DNA from: Channa striata
Lineage: Eukaryota > Chordata > Actinopteri > Anabantiformes > Channidae
Length of the DNA stretch: 64,000 bases
Reading direction: 5' to 3'
Assembly (NCBI GenBank): GCA_033026295.1
Contig: CM065185.1
Span: 744,001-808,000 of the forward strand
Both the position numbers and the translations under genes were made by a program. The notes under the pieces were generated by a model, which did no database searches, had not been told where the DNA came from, and worked only from the letters and a program-made list of their open reading frames with translations. Below, one piece after another: positions 45,352 through 57,674 of this stretch (positions are counted from its first letter, which is position 1; every line of letters starts with the position of its first letter).

Positions 45352-48300
45352 GAGTGCAGTAAAATCTTACCCTGGGAGACTTTTTGTTTTGTTTTGCTTT
45401 TTTTTCATTTGGGAAAGAGGTAAAAACCAGTCCTTTGGAGAGACAGTCTGCCTGACTACAAAACTTACAAAAATGTAACATGACAAAACTTATAAAAGCA
45501 CTTTACATACTGTACATAATAATAAAATATCTTTTTTTTTTGTGATTAATTTCAGCATCAGACTAGGTCAGTTCTCTTTATGCTGACGGTTTCTTGCAGG
45601 TACCTTCCACTCTGCTGCTCTAGCGGGGAATGGCCAATCAGATTTTGGAGGTGATTAGTGCCACTTCAGGCTACACACACTGAAAACAGTCACAATCACA
45701 TGAGAGCATGGTCCTCCTAAATCATAGGTTTGTCATCCAGGCCCAGAGCAACAAGGCAACAATAGTGAAGTAATTAGTGGTGTTGCAAATTCCCAAACGA
45801 ATATGGTTTTCCTCCAGTTACAGTAGATATAACTAACACACAATGAAACCGTGACATTTGCGGTTAATGGGGCTGTGGGCCTCTGAGACAGATACTTTGT
45901 GGTATGGTTCTAATTTAATTAGATACATTATTATGACAGTACGGATTTAGTCTACAAAGCGTGACTTTTTCAACCCCACATGGTATATCTTATTTCCATT
46001 ATCTCAAGAACAGTACTACATGTAACCTTCGACCTTCTCAGTACTAAAATTTGCTTTGCTTTTGGCTGAAAAGTTAACTCACCTCCGGAATGGATTCCTG
46101 TGAAGGTGGTTTTCAGTTTAGATAATGTCATCTGGGTCCTCATACTGGGTCTTGGTTAACTGCTTCTTTAGAATTCCTTCTGATGTCTTCAGAGTGGTAA
46201 AACTCCTCTAGATAATGCCATTGATGAATAAAAATATCTCTCCGCTTCTAGCTGAAAAATAGCTTAGACTTTTTTCCTGAGCAGGCTGACCAAATTTACA
46301 AGTAGCATGAGCAAACTAATGACTTAATCCAAACTTGCAACCTCCTCTATATGGATGTCATCTGGAGGGTATTTGATAAAGGCAGAAGTTTTTCAATACC
46401 ATTTATATATCCATGATTACGCTTTACTTTGGCAATTGTGGATCCACTTCAAGCCCAGAATCTCACAAACTGTCAGAGAGCTGATGCCAATATTTCATTA
46501 AAAACTTGCTGTTTAATAGGCATAAGAACCAGTGTGCAGCTGAATTTGTACAAAGTACATTTCATAGTACATAACTGGATGGATTGAAACAAAATAACTG
46601 CAAAGTATTTATCTGCTAAAGCTAAAGTTTTTTGCAAAAGATTGTTTTAGTGCAACAATCACTTACTGGCTTCTGGCCATATGCACACATGTTTTAAACT
46701 GAGCAGCTTTTCAATTCTTAATAAATTTTGTATAACATTATTGTCTAAGTAATGGCTAACATTTAGCATTTATACTTAATATATAAGCAAGAAAATTATT
46801 ACTTTTGTTAATTTGTGAGTAAAAATAATAAAAAAGGTATATTGCCTTCTACAAATTGAACTGCAGTAAATTTTGTGTGTGTGTTCAGAGTGTTTTTATT
46901 CAGATTGTTAAGAAAATGTGGTGTGACAAATTCCCCCAGTCATTAAAATTCAATTTTGTGTTCTGCTAATAATCAAATGTTTCTTTCTAGGTAAAAGCAA
47001 TTTGCAAAAAGTCCACAGGGTCCTTTGTGCTTTTCTCTTGTACAGCCCCATTCAAGGGTTTTTGAAATAAATTTGGTGGGTTTTGTTTTGTTTTGTTTTG
47101 TTTTTTCACGAAAGGCACTGTGGAAATGAACTACCTTAGTCATAGTGCAAACAAAGTTTACACTTAGCAAATTACTAATTTCAGTCATTTAAGTTGCAGC
47201 ATTAAAGCACGGTCCAGCCACCCACCCACCCACACACCTGCTGTTATCATATGAAAGCCAACAGACCTGCTCGGATGTGAAAAAACGTGTTGCTTGGTAA
47301 CGCATTGCCTCAAGTCAGGAAAAGAAATACAGAGGATTTAAACAAGGTAAAACCAGGCTAATAGGAGGTTTTTTCTCTGATATTTCAGTGGATTTTCATT
47401 AAAACTTTAACATTTTTATTTAATGAAGAAAAAATCCTTTCATATATTAAGGTTGACTTAATAACTGAAAGCAATTTACAGTGTAAATGTAGGTATGGAA
47501 AGGGATTATGTTCTATGGGTATTATAGCACTTAATCGAAACTACCTACAGCACAATAATCACATTGTATTCAGATGTCTTGGACATTTTTCCATGTTGTA
47601 CATTTTTTTAACAGAAAAAAGTACTTAGTTTACCCAATTAAAACAGCAGTTACTTAAAAATGTAACTCAGTATGGTGTAATTTTTGTATTGTAAAATTTC
47701 ATACAACCTCTCATACATGACTTTCTACTTTTGTCATAGTGTATTCAGTCATGTTTTTAAACCATCATCCCCCAAAATTAATCAACATTCCTTACTGTTG
47801 TAACTCTACCACAATATAATGCTGATATATACTACACTGCTAAGGTAGATAGACCCCCACCCTCCCAGTTGTTCCATCTGACCATTTTTGTCAATTAACT
47901 GTAATTATGTAGTGCTCACATCAATCCAACCATTGTATGGCACAAATGGGAAATACATTTTACTTCCATTCTCCCTTAGTCCTCAGCAAATGTCAGCAGA
48001 CTATTTTCCAAGGAAAAAAGGACAACAGCCAATTGCACTGGGTTTATGAAGTGTGCCAGGGTGCTTTTACCCTGTTAATATTTAACTTTGTGACCCTGTT
48101 AATACTTGCCTATAATCCCTGCCTCCCACTGGTTAAGCAGTGTCACTGCCTCATTTGTTGCAACTGTATTTGATTGCTATCAGTTAACAATGAGTATAAT
48201 TTTTTCACTCCGCAACATCTAACTTGATAAAAACTAGTAAGAAGTGCATTTGTTGATAACTGAGTAAAGTTAACTAAAAAACAGAATTTAAGATTACTAT

Positions 48301-49486
48301 AGGCTTTTACAGTGATAATGTGGCCATACTAAAAAAAAACATCATCCCAGTCTTAGGCCTCATATGCTTCATAATTTTCTAAATTATCATCAGTCCCTGT
48401 TCCTGCTGCTGAGAAACTCCCAACTCCCAGTGATTACCAGCCTTAAAGTTCTGAAAAACTGTTTCATAAGATTCTTAGTCCTCTTGCTAAGTCTATATAA
48501 TGTTATGTGGCAAAGATGAAACAGGCTTTGGCTTCTATCTAACTACTATACATGTCTGATTGGTGAAGTTTAACAGAGATGTCTGAAGTTCTAAGAGTCA
48601 TTGTCAGGTTTCTCTTCACCTCCATAACACCAAGATCATCCTTGTCTGGTTACTAAGTTTGTCCCTTACTTTTACCATTTTATAATTATTAAGTCCACTG
48701 TGCTCCTGGAACATTTAAATCTTTAGAGATGGTTTTAGGTTTCTCCTGATTGTGCCTCACCAAGAAAAGTTCCAAAGAGAGTTTATTGGGCATGTTCCTT
48801 TTCTAACCTATAATCATGTGGTCCCCAGTCAAGTTCTAGACTCATCTGAAGAAAAACAAATGCAGGGTCTAATAACTTTTCAAACTGTTTTTGATTTTAA
48901 TATTTTTTTTAAAGGAAATTTTTAATTTATAGAACAGGGCGCAGCGGTGTAGCGGGAATGATGCCATTTCTCTACTATTTTTAAAGAATTTTACAATGCA
49001 CAATGTGGGATAAGTGAAGAGTTTTGAACACTCTCCGAAGCCACTTCTATGACCTGTCGCCCAATCCAGGCGGCACACAGAGGAATACAGTATGCATTTA
49101 TTCACTTTTCCCATTGGTACACTTAAAAATCTTGACATTTGCCATGCTGTAGTGTCTCTGTGGGCTATGGTGCATATTTTCTGCTTTTAATTCAGCTTGC
49201 CATTTAAAAAAAATGTCATTTCCTTACAAACACCCTCTTATAATCTGTCATCCCCCACCTTTGGAGCAATGCTGAACCTTAATGTTTAAAAACACTTATT
49301 TGTTACTGGTGCAGCATAGAACTATATATATCCCAAAAAGACAGTTTTATAGGAGCGGTAATGTCTGCGTGTTTTTCTTGATGGATTTGTACCTGAAGAA
49401 CTGCAAGGTCCACATTTAGTAAATAGGAGCACTGGCGCTTTATACTGGACAATGTGACATTTTCACTGCGTGCATGTGTACAATAC
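45352..49486. other. Intron sequence, nothing recognised
   Basis: AT-rich. It includes a (GTTTT)n tract at 47083-47106 and a CCCA repeat near 47219-47233. The open frame at 48869-49138 has no domain. Confidence 0.65.
47083..47106. repeat. (GTTTT)n microsatellite
   Basis: Four GTTTT units followed by a T run. Confidence 0.85.
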
Positions 49487-49671
49487 CTTGATAGCAGAGG
49501 TGGCAATCTGGAGGTGGTGCAGTCGCCTTAGGGTGCTCTCACGATCTGTGAAGTAGGAAGCCGCCAGCTGATGGAGCAGCTCCAGTGACACCACTGAGCT
49601 GTTGCTGTTGCTCCCCTCTGACTTCTTATTCAGCTTCTGCTTGTCCAGGAAAATGGTCAGAGACTCCTCTC
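49487..49671 (-). CDS. brinp3: BRINP exon: middle of MACPF domain
   Basis: Coding exon of 185 bp between a CCACAG acceptor and a GTATTG donor. Two bases complete the Gly codon split with the upstream exon, then 61 codons follow. The frame reads EESLTIFLDKQKLNKK, a Ser/Asn-rich linker (SEGSNSNSS), SLELLHQLAASYF, TDRESTLRRLHHL and QIATSAIK. The block after the linker is nearly invariant in BRINP proteins, while the linker is where paralogues differ. It ends in phase 0 exactly before the conserved VTETRTG of the next exon. No stop or frameshift is seen. The flanking introns contain LINE and LTR insertions at 39-45 kb and 52-58 kb, all well clear of the splice sites. Confidence 0.95.
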
Positions 49672-51879
49672 CTGTGGGTCATTAATCATTCAATACATCA
49701 ATCACCTTTTTAGTCACTGAATCTCCATTGATCTTGTTTTATTTTACTCTTATTGACTTTTTTCGTTTGAATACTATTGAAAAAAATGCTGTCAGTCCTT
49801 GTTACTGTTATAAAGGTAAAATTGCTGAAGGTTCACTTCTATTGGAACATTTCACTGTATCACAACAACAGGCTGATATCCATGGAAATACTGCATTTTC
49901 ACTTCACTGTCTCCCTGCAGTTTGCTTGCTACGGCGCAGACAAAATGTCATTTACTATTTTTTTTACTATATATTTTTTTTAATGCACAATTTTAGAACC
50001 ATTATCTCTAAAGCCACACAAAAATACAATGGCTGGTGTGTTTAACCATACTCTCTGATGGCATTTTGTAACATGCTTGTGGCTTCCTGTGATAACTGAT
50101 GCAGACAATTAACTGGGATAGTCTGAATAGTGTATCCTTCTTTTCTTTTTCTGTTTAAATCAAATGATTTTTCTTTAGTAAAAACTGATTTCGGAAAAGC
50201 TCTGTGTATTTTCCTGAAAAAGCTCCAAACTCCCACCACCCGAATTTTCCATCCTGCATACTTCACTTGGTTTAGTTTAAAAGCAACAATGAATGTTAAT
50301 TAATGTTAAATACATGTAATGTCTACTTTACCACAGCAACATTCACTAAAGTGAATGTGTTTCTCTAAATTTTAATTGACATTTAAACAGGAACTGCTGA
50401 TTGTCAGTATGATACTATAAGGTTAAACTTTTAATTTACCTGGTGGCTTACCTTGGGTTTGTTTGTGACTAGTGCAGACCTAGATAATAATCTCTGAATT
50501 TTGACGGTGTGTGTCAGTTAGCTGACAGGATCTTACTGTAGTGTACTGTAATGTCAAATCAAATACCCAAAAGCAGATGTGGAAAAGGCCATCTGTTATG
50601 GCACTTACCTACAGCTGACATAAGATAGTATAAAAGCAATTGTATTGATTTAAGATTAAATGTGACAGTCTAAAATTGCCAAATCTTGCATAAATAAAAT
50701 AAATGCATAAAGATTTTCTTTAGCTAAAGCACAATATTGCTTGTGTAGAATGAGATATATGAGAGTGACAACCAAGAAAGCAAGACTATAAAGCCGTTTG
50801 GAGAGTGAACATCAGTAGATTTAAAATTCATATACATTACAGTATCATATTTTATATGAGCTTTTACATTTTTACATTATAGAGCCCTTAAAATGATTTC
50901 AATGTAATAAACCACTGCATGCACAGTATAGTAGTACCTTTTTTTAACAATGCCTCTTGGTAGCCAACCCAGCTTTTCTGTCTCCTAAAAGTTACCGCCC
51001 TATGCAATTAAATTGCAACCACAGTTGTGTTTTTTGAATGAATCAAGCACTATAGGGAAAGTAAGTCACAGTTGTAGTAATCATGGCTGTGTCACTACAG
51101 ACTGAATTTTACTAATTACATTCAGGTTGTGCTTTTATTTAGTAGTAAAACTATTCTCTTCCGGGCTTTACACAGTGGTGGGACCACATAAATTTAACAC
51201 TAAAAAACTAGTCATACAATCTGGATGTTGCAGTGCAGTATGATAAATGTAGTGTTGAATATTTGGTATTAATATACTACCTACATTTTATTTCAAATCT
51301 GAATATCTCATTATATTATTTGAAACTTTAATTGGGCTGAAGTTATTTTACTTACCTAAAGTATGTGTAGTTGTGTAATTTGCTGCTTGTCCCATTCCCA
51401 AAAATGATTTACATATACAGAGGAATGTGGAGTCAAAAGAGCAACTTAATATCTTAGCATTAAAAGAAAAAAAAATAAAACGCTGGCAGCAAAACAAATA
51501 TATTGGCACATTTGAGTGTTAAACCATTACTTATTTTCTTCTGTTCATGGCTGCTAGAGAAAGCATAATAAAGGCAGCATAATAAAGGAATTACTGGTGT
51601 GTATGTCTGTTAACAATTAGCAATGTTACACAATCCACTTTTTACACTGTAGATGCAACAATTATGACCTCAGAAAAGCTGGGTTGTAGAAACCAAACAA
51701 GCTAGAAAAATGACTAAATGACAAATGACCACAGAAGTCGTTTTGTTTCATTTGAATCAAAATGCAATAACTACCCTGTAGCTAGTTAGAGAGAGATGAA
51801 GAGAAAAATGGCTCCAAACTTTGTTTGTGTTTATGCTGTTTTTGGCAATTATTTTTCATAATGTCAACTCTCTCCTGGT
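49672..51879. other. Intron sequence, nothing recognised
   Basis: AT-rich sequence between the BRINP exon and the Rex1/CR1-like LINE. No feature could be supported. Confidence 0.65.
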
Positions 51880-52229
51880 GTGCAGTCGTCAGTCTCTGCT
51901 GGATGTTAGGCCACCTGATAACAGTTGTGTTTTCAGGAGGGCCACCGCCACTGCAGTCGCGGTAAGCGTAGTGGAAGGTTGGTTAGGCTGAGAGTCTGTG
52001 TGCTTCGTTGTGGTGCTTCCTCTCTGGCTGAGTATAGTTCGGTTCATCTCTTCTTTCCTTCGCGCCGCTCCCTGGAGCCTGTCAACACCTGGTTGGTACC
52101 AATCGTCAGCCCTGATGAGCTGTTCCAGCCTCGCCTCCTGCCCTCTCGACAGCGTGGAGTGAATCTGCCTAACCTGCAGTCTTTCGAGTGGACTCCATGG
52201 TTTGGCCTGGTACTCCCACCAGGTTTGGC

Positions 52230-54660
52230 CTAGTAAATGATCCCTGGCAAACAAAACGTTTATCCTTAAGGATTTCTTTCTTTCCAATGGTTTGGAGTTT
52301 TTCTGTGTGACTGAGACATGGGCTAACACTGGTGAATCCAGCGTTTTTGCGGAGCTCCTGCCTCCGGATTGTTGTTATTTTAACTCGCCCCGCACGTTGG
52401 GCCAAGGTGGAGGAACAGCCGCGATTTACCGGAGCCGGTATCGGTGTAAACAGCTTTCGCTGTTCACTGCTTTATCCAGCTTGGAAATGTATCTGTTTGA
52501 GCTTGGCTGCTCTCACCCTGTACTATGTGGTCCACAGACCAACGAAATACAATAAGGATTTTATAACTTTGCTGAATTCCTGGCTGAGGTCATGCTCCAC
52601 TGCCGCTCAGTTCTCAATCCGCTTCAGCCAAAACTATGTGATTCCTGAGTCCATGGGCAATTCTGCAGAAGAGCTCAGCTCCAGCTTTCACTCTACCTGC
52701 CAGACTGTATTGGAAGCCATAGCTCCACTTAAAATCACGCAAACTAAAGCTAAATCTGAGCCCTGGCTAAACGACGAGACTCGTGCTGTGAGGCGGGAGT
52801 GCCGTAGAGCTGAACGCAGATGGAAGAAGGACAAACTGCAAGTGTCCTTTCAAATGCTGAGAGACTGTTGGCGTCTCTATCAGTCCACAGTAAAATATGC
52901 TTAAAGAAAACACTTTGCTAATATTATTATTTCTAACCGTCACAAACTCTGTGTTATTTCAGTCTATTAGCAAAATCCTTAATGCTCCTCAGACTGTGTG
53001 TTTTGAATTCACTTCTGAAACCTTTGAAAACTTTCTTACCTTTTTTATTAATAAGGTCTCTATGGCAAGGGCCCAAATCTCTCCTCCTGTTTTTGACCCG
53101 TCAGTCCCTCACTTATGCTCTGCTGTTTTTCATCAGTTGGAGCCTGACACCTTGTCTCAGGTTCAGGAGATTGTTGATCCTTTGCAACCCTCGGGTTCAC
53201 CCTGTGATGCTATTCCCCCTCGTCTTTTTAAAGAGGTTTTTCTAACTTTAAGCCAATCTGTTCTCACCATTATAAATGGTAGTCTAACCTCTGGGCTGGT
53301 CCCCGAAAATTTAAACATGCCGTAGTTCAACCTCTCATTAAGAAACCTGGGCTTGATGCACTTGTTCTTGCTAATTTTAAGCCAATCTCTAGATTATCTT
53401 TTTTATCAAAGCTTTTAGAGAAAATTGTTTATAGTCAGTTAACAGCATTTTTAAATGAGCACAACCTTTTAGAGATCTTTCAATCTGGTTTTAGAACAAA
53501 ACACAGTACTGAATCTGCTCTTCTGCGAGTGTTTAAGGACATTCTCCTAGCCTCTGATTCTGGTGACTGTGTGGTTCTTGTTCTACTTGATTTAACTGCT
53601 GCATTTGATACAGTGGACTATGATATTTTGATCTCCCATCTAGAACACTGGGTTGGTATAAAGGGCCACGCAATGAGTTGGTGAGTTGGTGAGTTTGTGT
53701 CCAACTTGGAGATTTCCAGTCCTCCTCTGCTCCTCTGTCCTGTGGGGTACCACAATGCTCTAATTTATCCTGTTTTCTTTTTATTTGCTGCCCCTTGGCT
53801 CCATCCTCAGAAAACATGGGATATTTATTCATTGCTATGCTGATGACTTTCAGATCTATGTCCCTCTAAATAAGATGGATGGTTTCTCTGTCAGCTCATT
53901 ATTGGACTGTTTAAAGGACATTAAGGCCTGGATGGCTTTTAACTTTTTACACTTTAATGATTCAAAAACTGAGATAATTGTGCTGGGAACCAACTCATCT
54001 AAGGGGGCTGCTGCCTCTGTAGACTTGGGTGCCTTGGCTGAATACGCCAAATCTGAAATTGTTAACACTGGGTTTAAAATGGACACCGTTCTAAAGCTTG
54101 AAAGCCAGATTCGGACTGTTGTAAAGTCTACTTTTTTCCACCTGAGGCAACTGGCCAAAGTTAAGCCAGTTCTTACTAAGCAGCACTTTGAGCCAGTAAT
54201 CCACGCCTTTGTTACCACCCGGCTGGATTACTGTAACGCACTTTATTTTGGCGTCAGTCAGTCGTCGATCTTTCGACTGCAGCTAATCCAAAATGCTGCT
54301 GCACGTCTTTTAACTGGCACTAGAAAACATGAGCACATTATACCTATTTTATACTCTCTTCACCGGCCGTCTGTGCATTTTAGTATCCATTTTAAACTTC
54401 TATTAGTTTTTATGTTTAAATGGTGCTGCCCCACTGTATCTCTCCGAACTCCTGCATTTATACATTCCGCCTCGGTCGCTCAGATCAGCCGACCTGCTGC
54501 TCCTGAGTGTACCAAAAACTAAACGGAAGCTCAGAGGGAACAGAGTTTTTGCGGTGGCAGCTCCACAATTGTAGAACAAGCTGCCCTTGCACATCAGACA
54601 GGCCTCTCCCTTGCCTGTTTTTAAATCGTTTCTTTAGACCCATCTGTTTTTACTGGCTTT
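52230..54660 (+). pseudogene. Rex1/CR1-like LINE ORF2, broken
   Basis: Frame pieces, in order. Endonuclease: SLANKTFILKDFFLSNGLEF, FCVTETWANTGES, LPPDCCYFNSPR and GGGTAAIYR; then a deletion, as VVHRPTKYNKDFITLLNSW follows at once. Linker: EPWLNDETRAVRRECRRAER. RT: PIFKLISRL-like 'PLIKKPGLD' and ANFKPISRLSFLSKLLEKIV, LLDLTAAFDTVDYDIL (first Asp), a damaged GVPQG region near 53745, and HCYADDFQIYVPLN with the YADD box intact near 53838. C-terminus: LDYCNALYFGVSQSS, IQNAAARLLTGTRK and SLHRPSVHFSI. Breaks occur near 52550, 52900, 53310, 53680, 53790 and 54500. Confidence 0.8.
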
Positions 54661-54766
54661 TGACGCAGTTTGAGTTTTGACATTATTTTATGTGTTTTTT
54701 ATTGTTAAATTGTTAATTTTTATTTATTTCTCATTATCTTGTTTTATTTTAATATTTTATGTCTTT

Positions 54767-54771
54767 ACCTG
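54767..54771. repeat. Left TSD of BEL/Pao insertion (ACCTG)
   Basis: ACCTG in the LINE 3' UTR, repeated at 57855-57859. A 5-bp duplication is the usual size for BEL/Pao integration. Confidence 0.8.
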
Positions 54772-55067
54772 TGTAGAGGCCGCCTTACGCGTGTCCAATG
54801 GTTTAAAAAAGATCCACTTCAGAGATCGATGTATTATAAAAACTGGTCTAGTAATGACTTGCTGCTCCTGTCTGCTTCCAACAGTCATTAAAGGCAATGC
54901 AACTTAAAGGGTAATACAATGTCATCAAAGGCATTGGTTTCCTTGACGATTACTTACTGACATAAAAGGCACTATCTGATGTTCGCTGACTAGCTACTTA
55001 TTGTCTATCCACTGACACTCTACAATTGGAGAACTAATATATGAGAAAGTTAACATTGGCTCGTACA
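54772..55067 (-). repeat. BEL/Pao 3' LTR (complete, 296 bp)
   Basis: On the minus strand it runs TGTACGAGCCAATGTTAACT ... GGCGGCCTCTACA, directly after a GGGCCCGGGTA segment that would be the priming region of the plus strand. The first 180 bp (54888-55067) recur at 57675-57854 in the same orientation. The remaining 116 bp (54772-54887) occur only here. Confidence 0.8.
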
Positions 55068-55073
55068 TACCCG

Positions 55074-55253
55074 GGCCCTAATTGTGCACCAAAATTAAGG
55101 AATAGTTGACTTAATGTTGGAAACAATTACTAAATCATAGTGAGCAATTAACATTAGAACTAATTTGTAGAATTTAGCTTGAGTATTGGAGCGTTTAGAG
55201 AATACATTTGTAATAATGAACATTGAAATGTTAAACAATGGAATAACAATGCA
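55074..55253. repeat. Inverted repeat arm 1 (BEL 3' UTR)
   Basis: A 180-bp arm whose reverse complement lies at 57488-57665. Landmarks on + are CCTAATTGTGCACCAAAATT, TAATGTTGGAAACAATTACT and TGGAATAACAATGCA. It sits between integrase and the 3' LTR, where a BEL/Pao 3' UTR belongs. Confidence 0.88.
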
Positions 55254-55403
55254 TTATAAAGAAACTTGAGGATTTTTATGTTCTTTCTTCTTTCTTCAGC
55301 GTCAGAGGTCTCTAGGACTTGACACACCGTAGGAGAACAGTATTTACCACTGTCTCAGTCTGATTCTTGGAGAAGACAGACCTTGGTTATGGGTCTATCC
55401 AGC

Positions 55404-56719
55404 TCATTGGTTTTGGTCTTGATGCGAACCTGGCATTGCATTGATGATCTTTCCTATGATCCACGAGTTTCGAGGTGCTGACTCATCAACGATCAACACG
55501 ATATCCCCAGGAACAAAATTTCTCTTAGCATGTGTCCATTTTTGCCATTTTTGTAGGTTAGGAAGATACTCCTTTATCCAACGTTTCCAGAAGAGATCCG
55601 CCATGTATTGAACTTGTCTCCATCTGCGACGGGCATATAAGTCATCTTTCTGGAATGTACCGGGGGGAATCAACGGTTGAGTTTTCAATAGAAGGAGGTG
55701 ATTGGGTGTCAACGCCTCTAAGTCGTTAGGGTCGTTTGATGCCGCAGTTATTGGCCGACTGTTTAGTATCGATTCTGCTTCGCAGAAAAATGTTTGCAGA
55801 CCTTCTTCATTCAGGCGTTGATCTTTTAGGGTAGCATTCAGTATTTTTCTGGTAGAACGGATCATACACTCCCACACCCCTCCATAATGAGAGCCTGATG
55901 GGGGATTGAACGTCCATTTAATGCCACGTTGACTTAACGTGTCTTCTATGTTTGATGTGTTCCATTCTCTTATGGATCTTTTAAGCTCCCGTTCAGCTCC
56001 GACGAAGTTTGTTCCATTATCCGAGCAGATTTCTGTGACCTGACCCCTTCTTGCAATGAAACGTCTCAGAGCATTAATAAAGGAGTCTGTGTCTAACGAT
56101 GTTGCTACTTCAATGTGGACTGCTCGGATAGCCAGGCATGTAAATATAACGCCATGTCTTTTGCAGTGGTTCTTCCTTGTTTTATAGTAAAAGGTCCAAA
56201 GTAATCAACACCTGTTCTAGTAAAAGGTGGTTCATCTGGCAAGACTCTGCTGTATGGGAGGTCTGCCATCTGCTGCCACCCTGTTGCCCCATGCAATCTT
56301 CGACAGGTTTTACACTGAGACAGAACCTTTCTGATTGCTGAGTTTGCATTTGGAGTCCAATATCTTTGACGTAAAAAGGACAGAACATGGTTGCGGCCAC
56401 CATGGCCTACCCTTTCATGGATTTCCCGTAGCATCAAGTGAGCTATTTTGTGATATTTAGGCAGAATAGCTGGGTGTTTGGACTCCTCTGGCATGGCGGC
56501 TCGGGTAAGTCTACCACCTACCCGAAGGATTCCATCCTGGAGCAATGGGTTGAGCTTATGTATATGGCTACTCCGTTTCACTGGTTCTCCCTTTAGCAGA
56601 GCCGCTATCTCCTCCGGAAAGTTCACTCGTTGGCAGTGACGAACTATTTCGGTCTCTGCTTCCTGTAGGTCATCCGCTTTCAAACCGCTGTTGGTGAGAG
56701 TTAATTTAAATTTCAGCAT
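55404..56719 (-). pseudogene. BEL/Pao integrase (pol C-terminal part), frameshifted
   Basis: Minus-strand remnant of the C-terminal part of a BEL/Pao Pol. The first piece (56719 to about 56105) has a His/Cys zinc-binding module (HERVGHGGRNH with the later CKTCRRLHG) and then GVDYFGPFTIK with the first catalytic Asp. A single-base loss in an A run near 56146 shifts the frame. In the new frame SDNGTNFVGAE (second Asp) and GGVWE (catalytic Glu) follow. The tail (55877-55404) has ESILNSRPITAAS, LTPNHLLLLK, WKRWIKEYLPNLQKW and NFVPGDIVLIVDE, the typical C-terminal domain of BEL/Pao integrases. RT and RNase H are absent upstream. Confidence 0.88.
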
Positions 56720-56756
56720 TTGGATAACCGCAAGAAGGCACTAACATTCAGACCTC

Positions 56757-57478
56757 TTGATGCGCTTTGAGACTGGATCTTATGGAAACTTACAAGCCAG
56801 AGCGCAATACCCTGGTCCACAGTGTCCTAGCGCCGATGTTAAGCATGAGGCATTACAGCGTCAGAATTACATCTCTGAACCTATGACTAATCAACAAAGG
56901 TCAGGTACTCTACCTTCGCAGAGTAAATCTAAATTTTGGGGCGATCCTTTAGAGTATAGACCCTTCATAATGGCCTTTGAACATAATATTGAAAGTAAGA
57001 CAGATGACGATCGTGATAGGCTTTACTTTTTGGAGCAGTACACAAGAGGGCGACCTAGAGGGTTGGTGCGAAGTTGTCTTCCCATGGAAGCACATCGTGG
57101 ATATACAGAAGCCAGGAGACTTTTAAAGGAGCATTTTGGCAATGAATATAAGATCTCAGTAGCCTACTTGGATAAGGTTGTAAATTGGCCAACAATTACA
57201 GCTGAAGATAGTGAAGCTCTCCATTCGTTTGCACTTTTCCTTACTAGTTGTGGAAGTGCAATAACAGAGTTACCATACCTAGCAGAGTTAGATAGCGTAC
57301 ACAACATTAAATCTATCATTCTAAAGCTTCCATATAAGCTGAGAGAGAAGTGGAGGAGTGTGGCTCTTGAAATTGAGATGAAAGACAGCCGTAGGACTAC
57401 TTTTAAAGACTTAGTGGCATTCGTAAACAAAATGGCAATGGAGGCGTCACATCCTTTGTACGGAGATATTAGTGATAA
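56757..57478 (+). pseudogene. BEL/Pao gag fragment, inverted relative to integrase
   Basis: Plus-strand open frame beginning MRFETGSYGN. It contains FWGDPLEYRPFIMAFEHNI, DRLYFLEQYTRGRPRG, EARRLLKEHFGNEYKI and VNWPTITAEDSEALHSF, the DUF1759-type gag domain of BEL/Pao elements, to about ASHPLYGDISD. After 57478 it runs into the 3' UTR copy, so the later open codons to 57581 are not gag. The gag zinc knuckles, protease and RT that should follow are missing. It reads away from the integrase, with under 40 bp between them. Confidence 0.85.
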
Positions 57479-57487
57479 ATCCAGTTT

Positions 57488-57665
57488 TGCATTGTTATTC
57501 CATTGTTTAACGTTTCAATGTTCATTATTACAAATGTATTCTCTTAACGCTCCAATACTCAAGCTAAATTCTACAAATTAGTTCTAATGTTAATTGCTCA
57601 CTATGATTTAGTAATTGTTTCCAACATTAAGTCAACTATTCCTTAATTTTGGTGCACAATTAGGA
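57488..57665. repeat. Inverted repeat arm 2 (second BEL 3' UTR copy)
   Basis: Reverse complement of 55074-55253 with only a few differences (for example AACGTTTC here against AACATTTC expected). It stops short of the GGGCCCGGG segment and changes to LTR sequence near 57670. Confidence 0.88.
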
Positions 57666-57674
57666 CCAATGCCT

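Noticed and set aside
51889..52405. Open frames on both strands at the LINE 5' side
   Set aside because: The minus-strand frames are shadows; the plus-strand frame at 51925-52233 is not the endonuclease frame, which begins near 52230.
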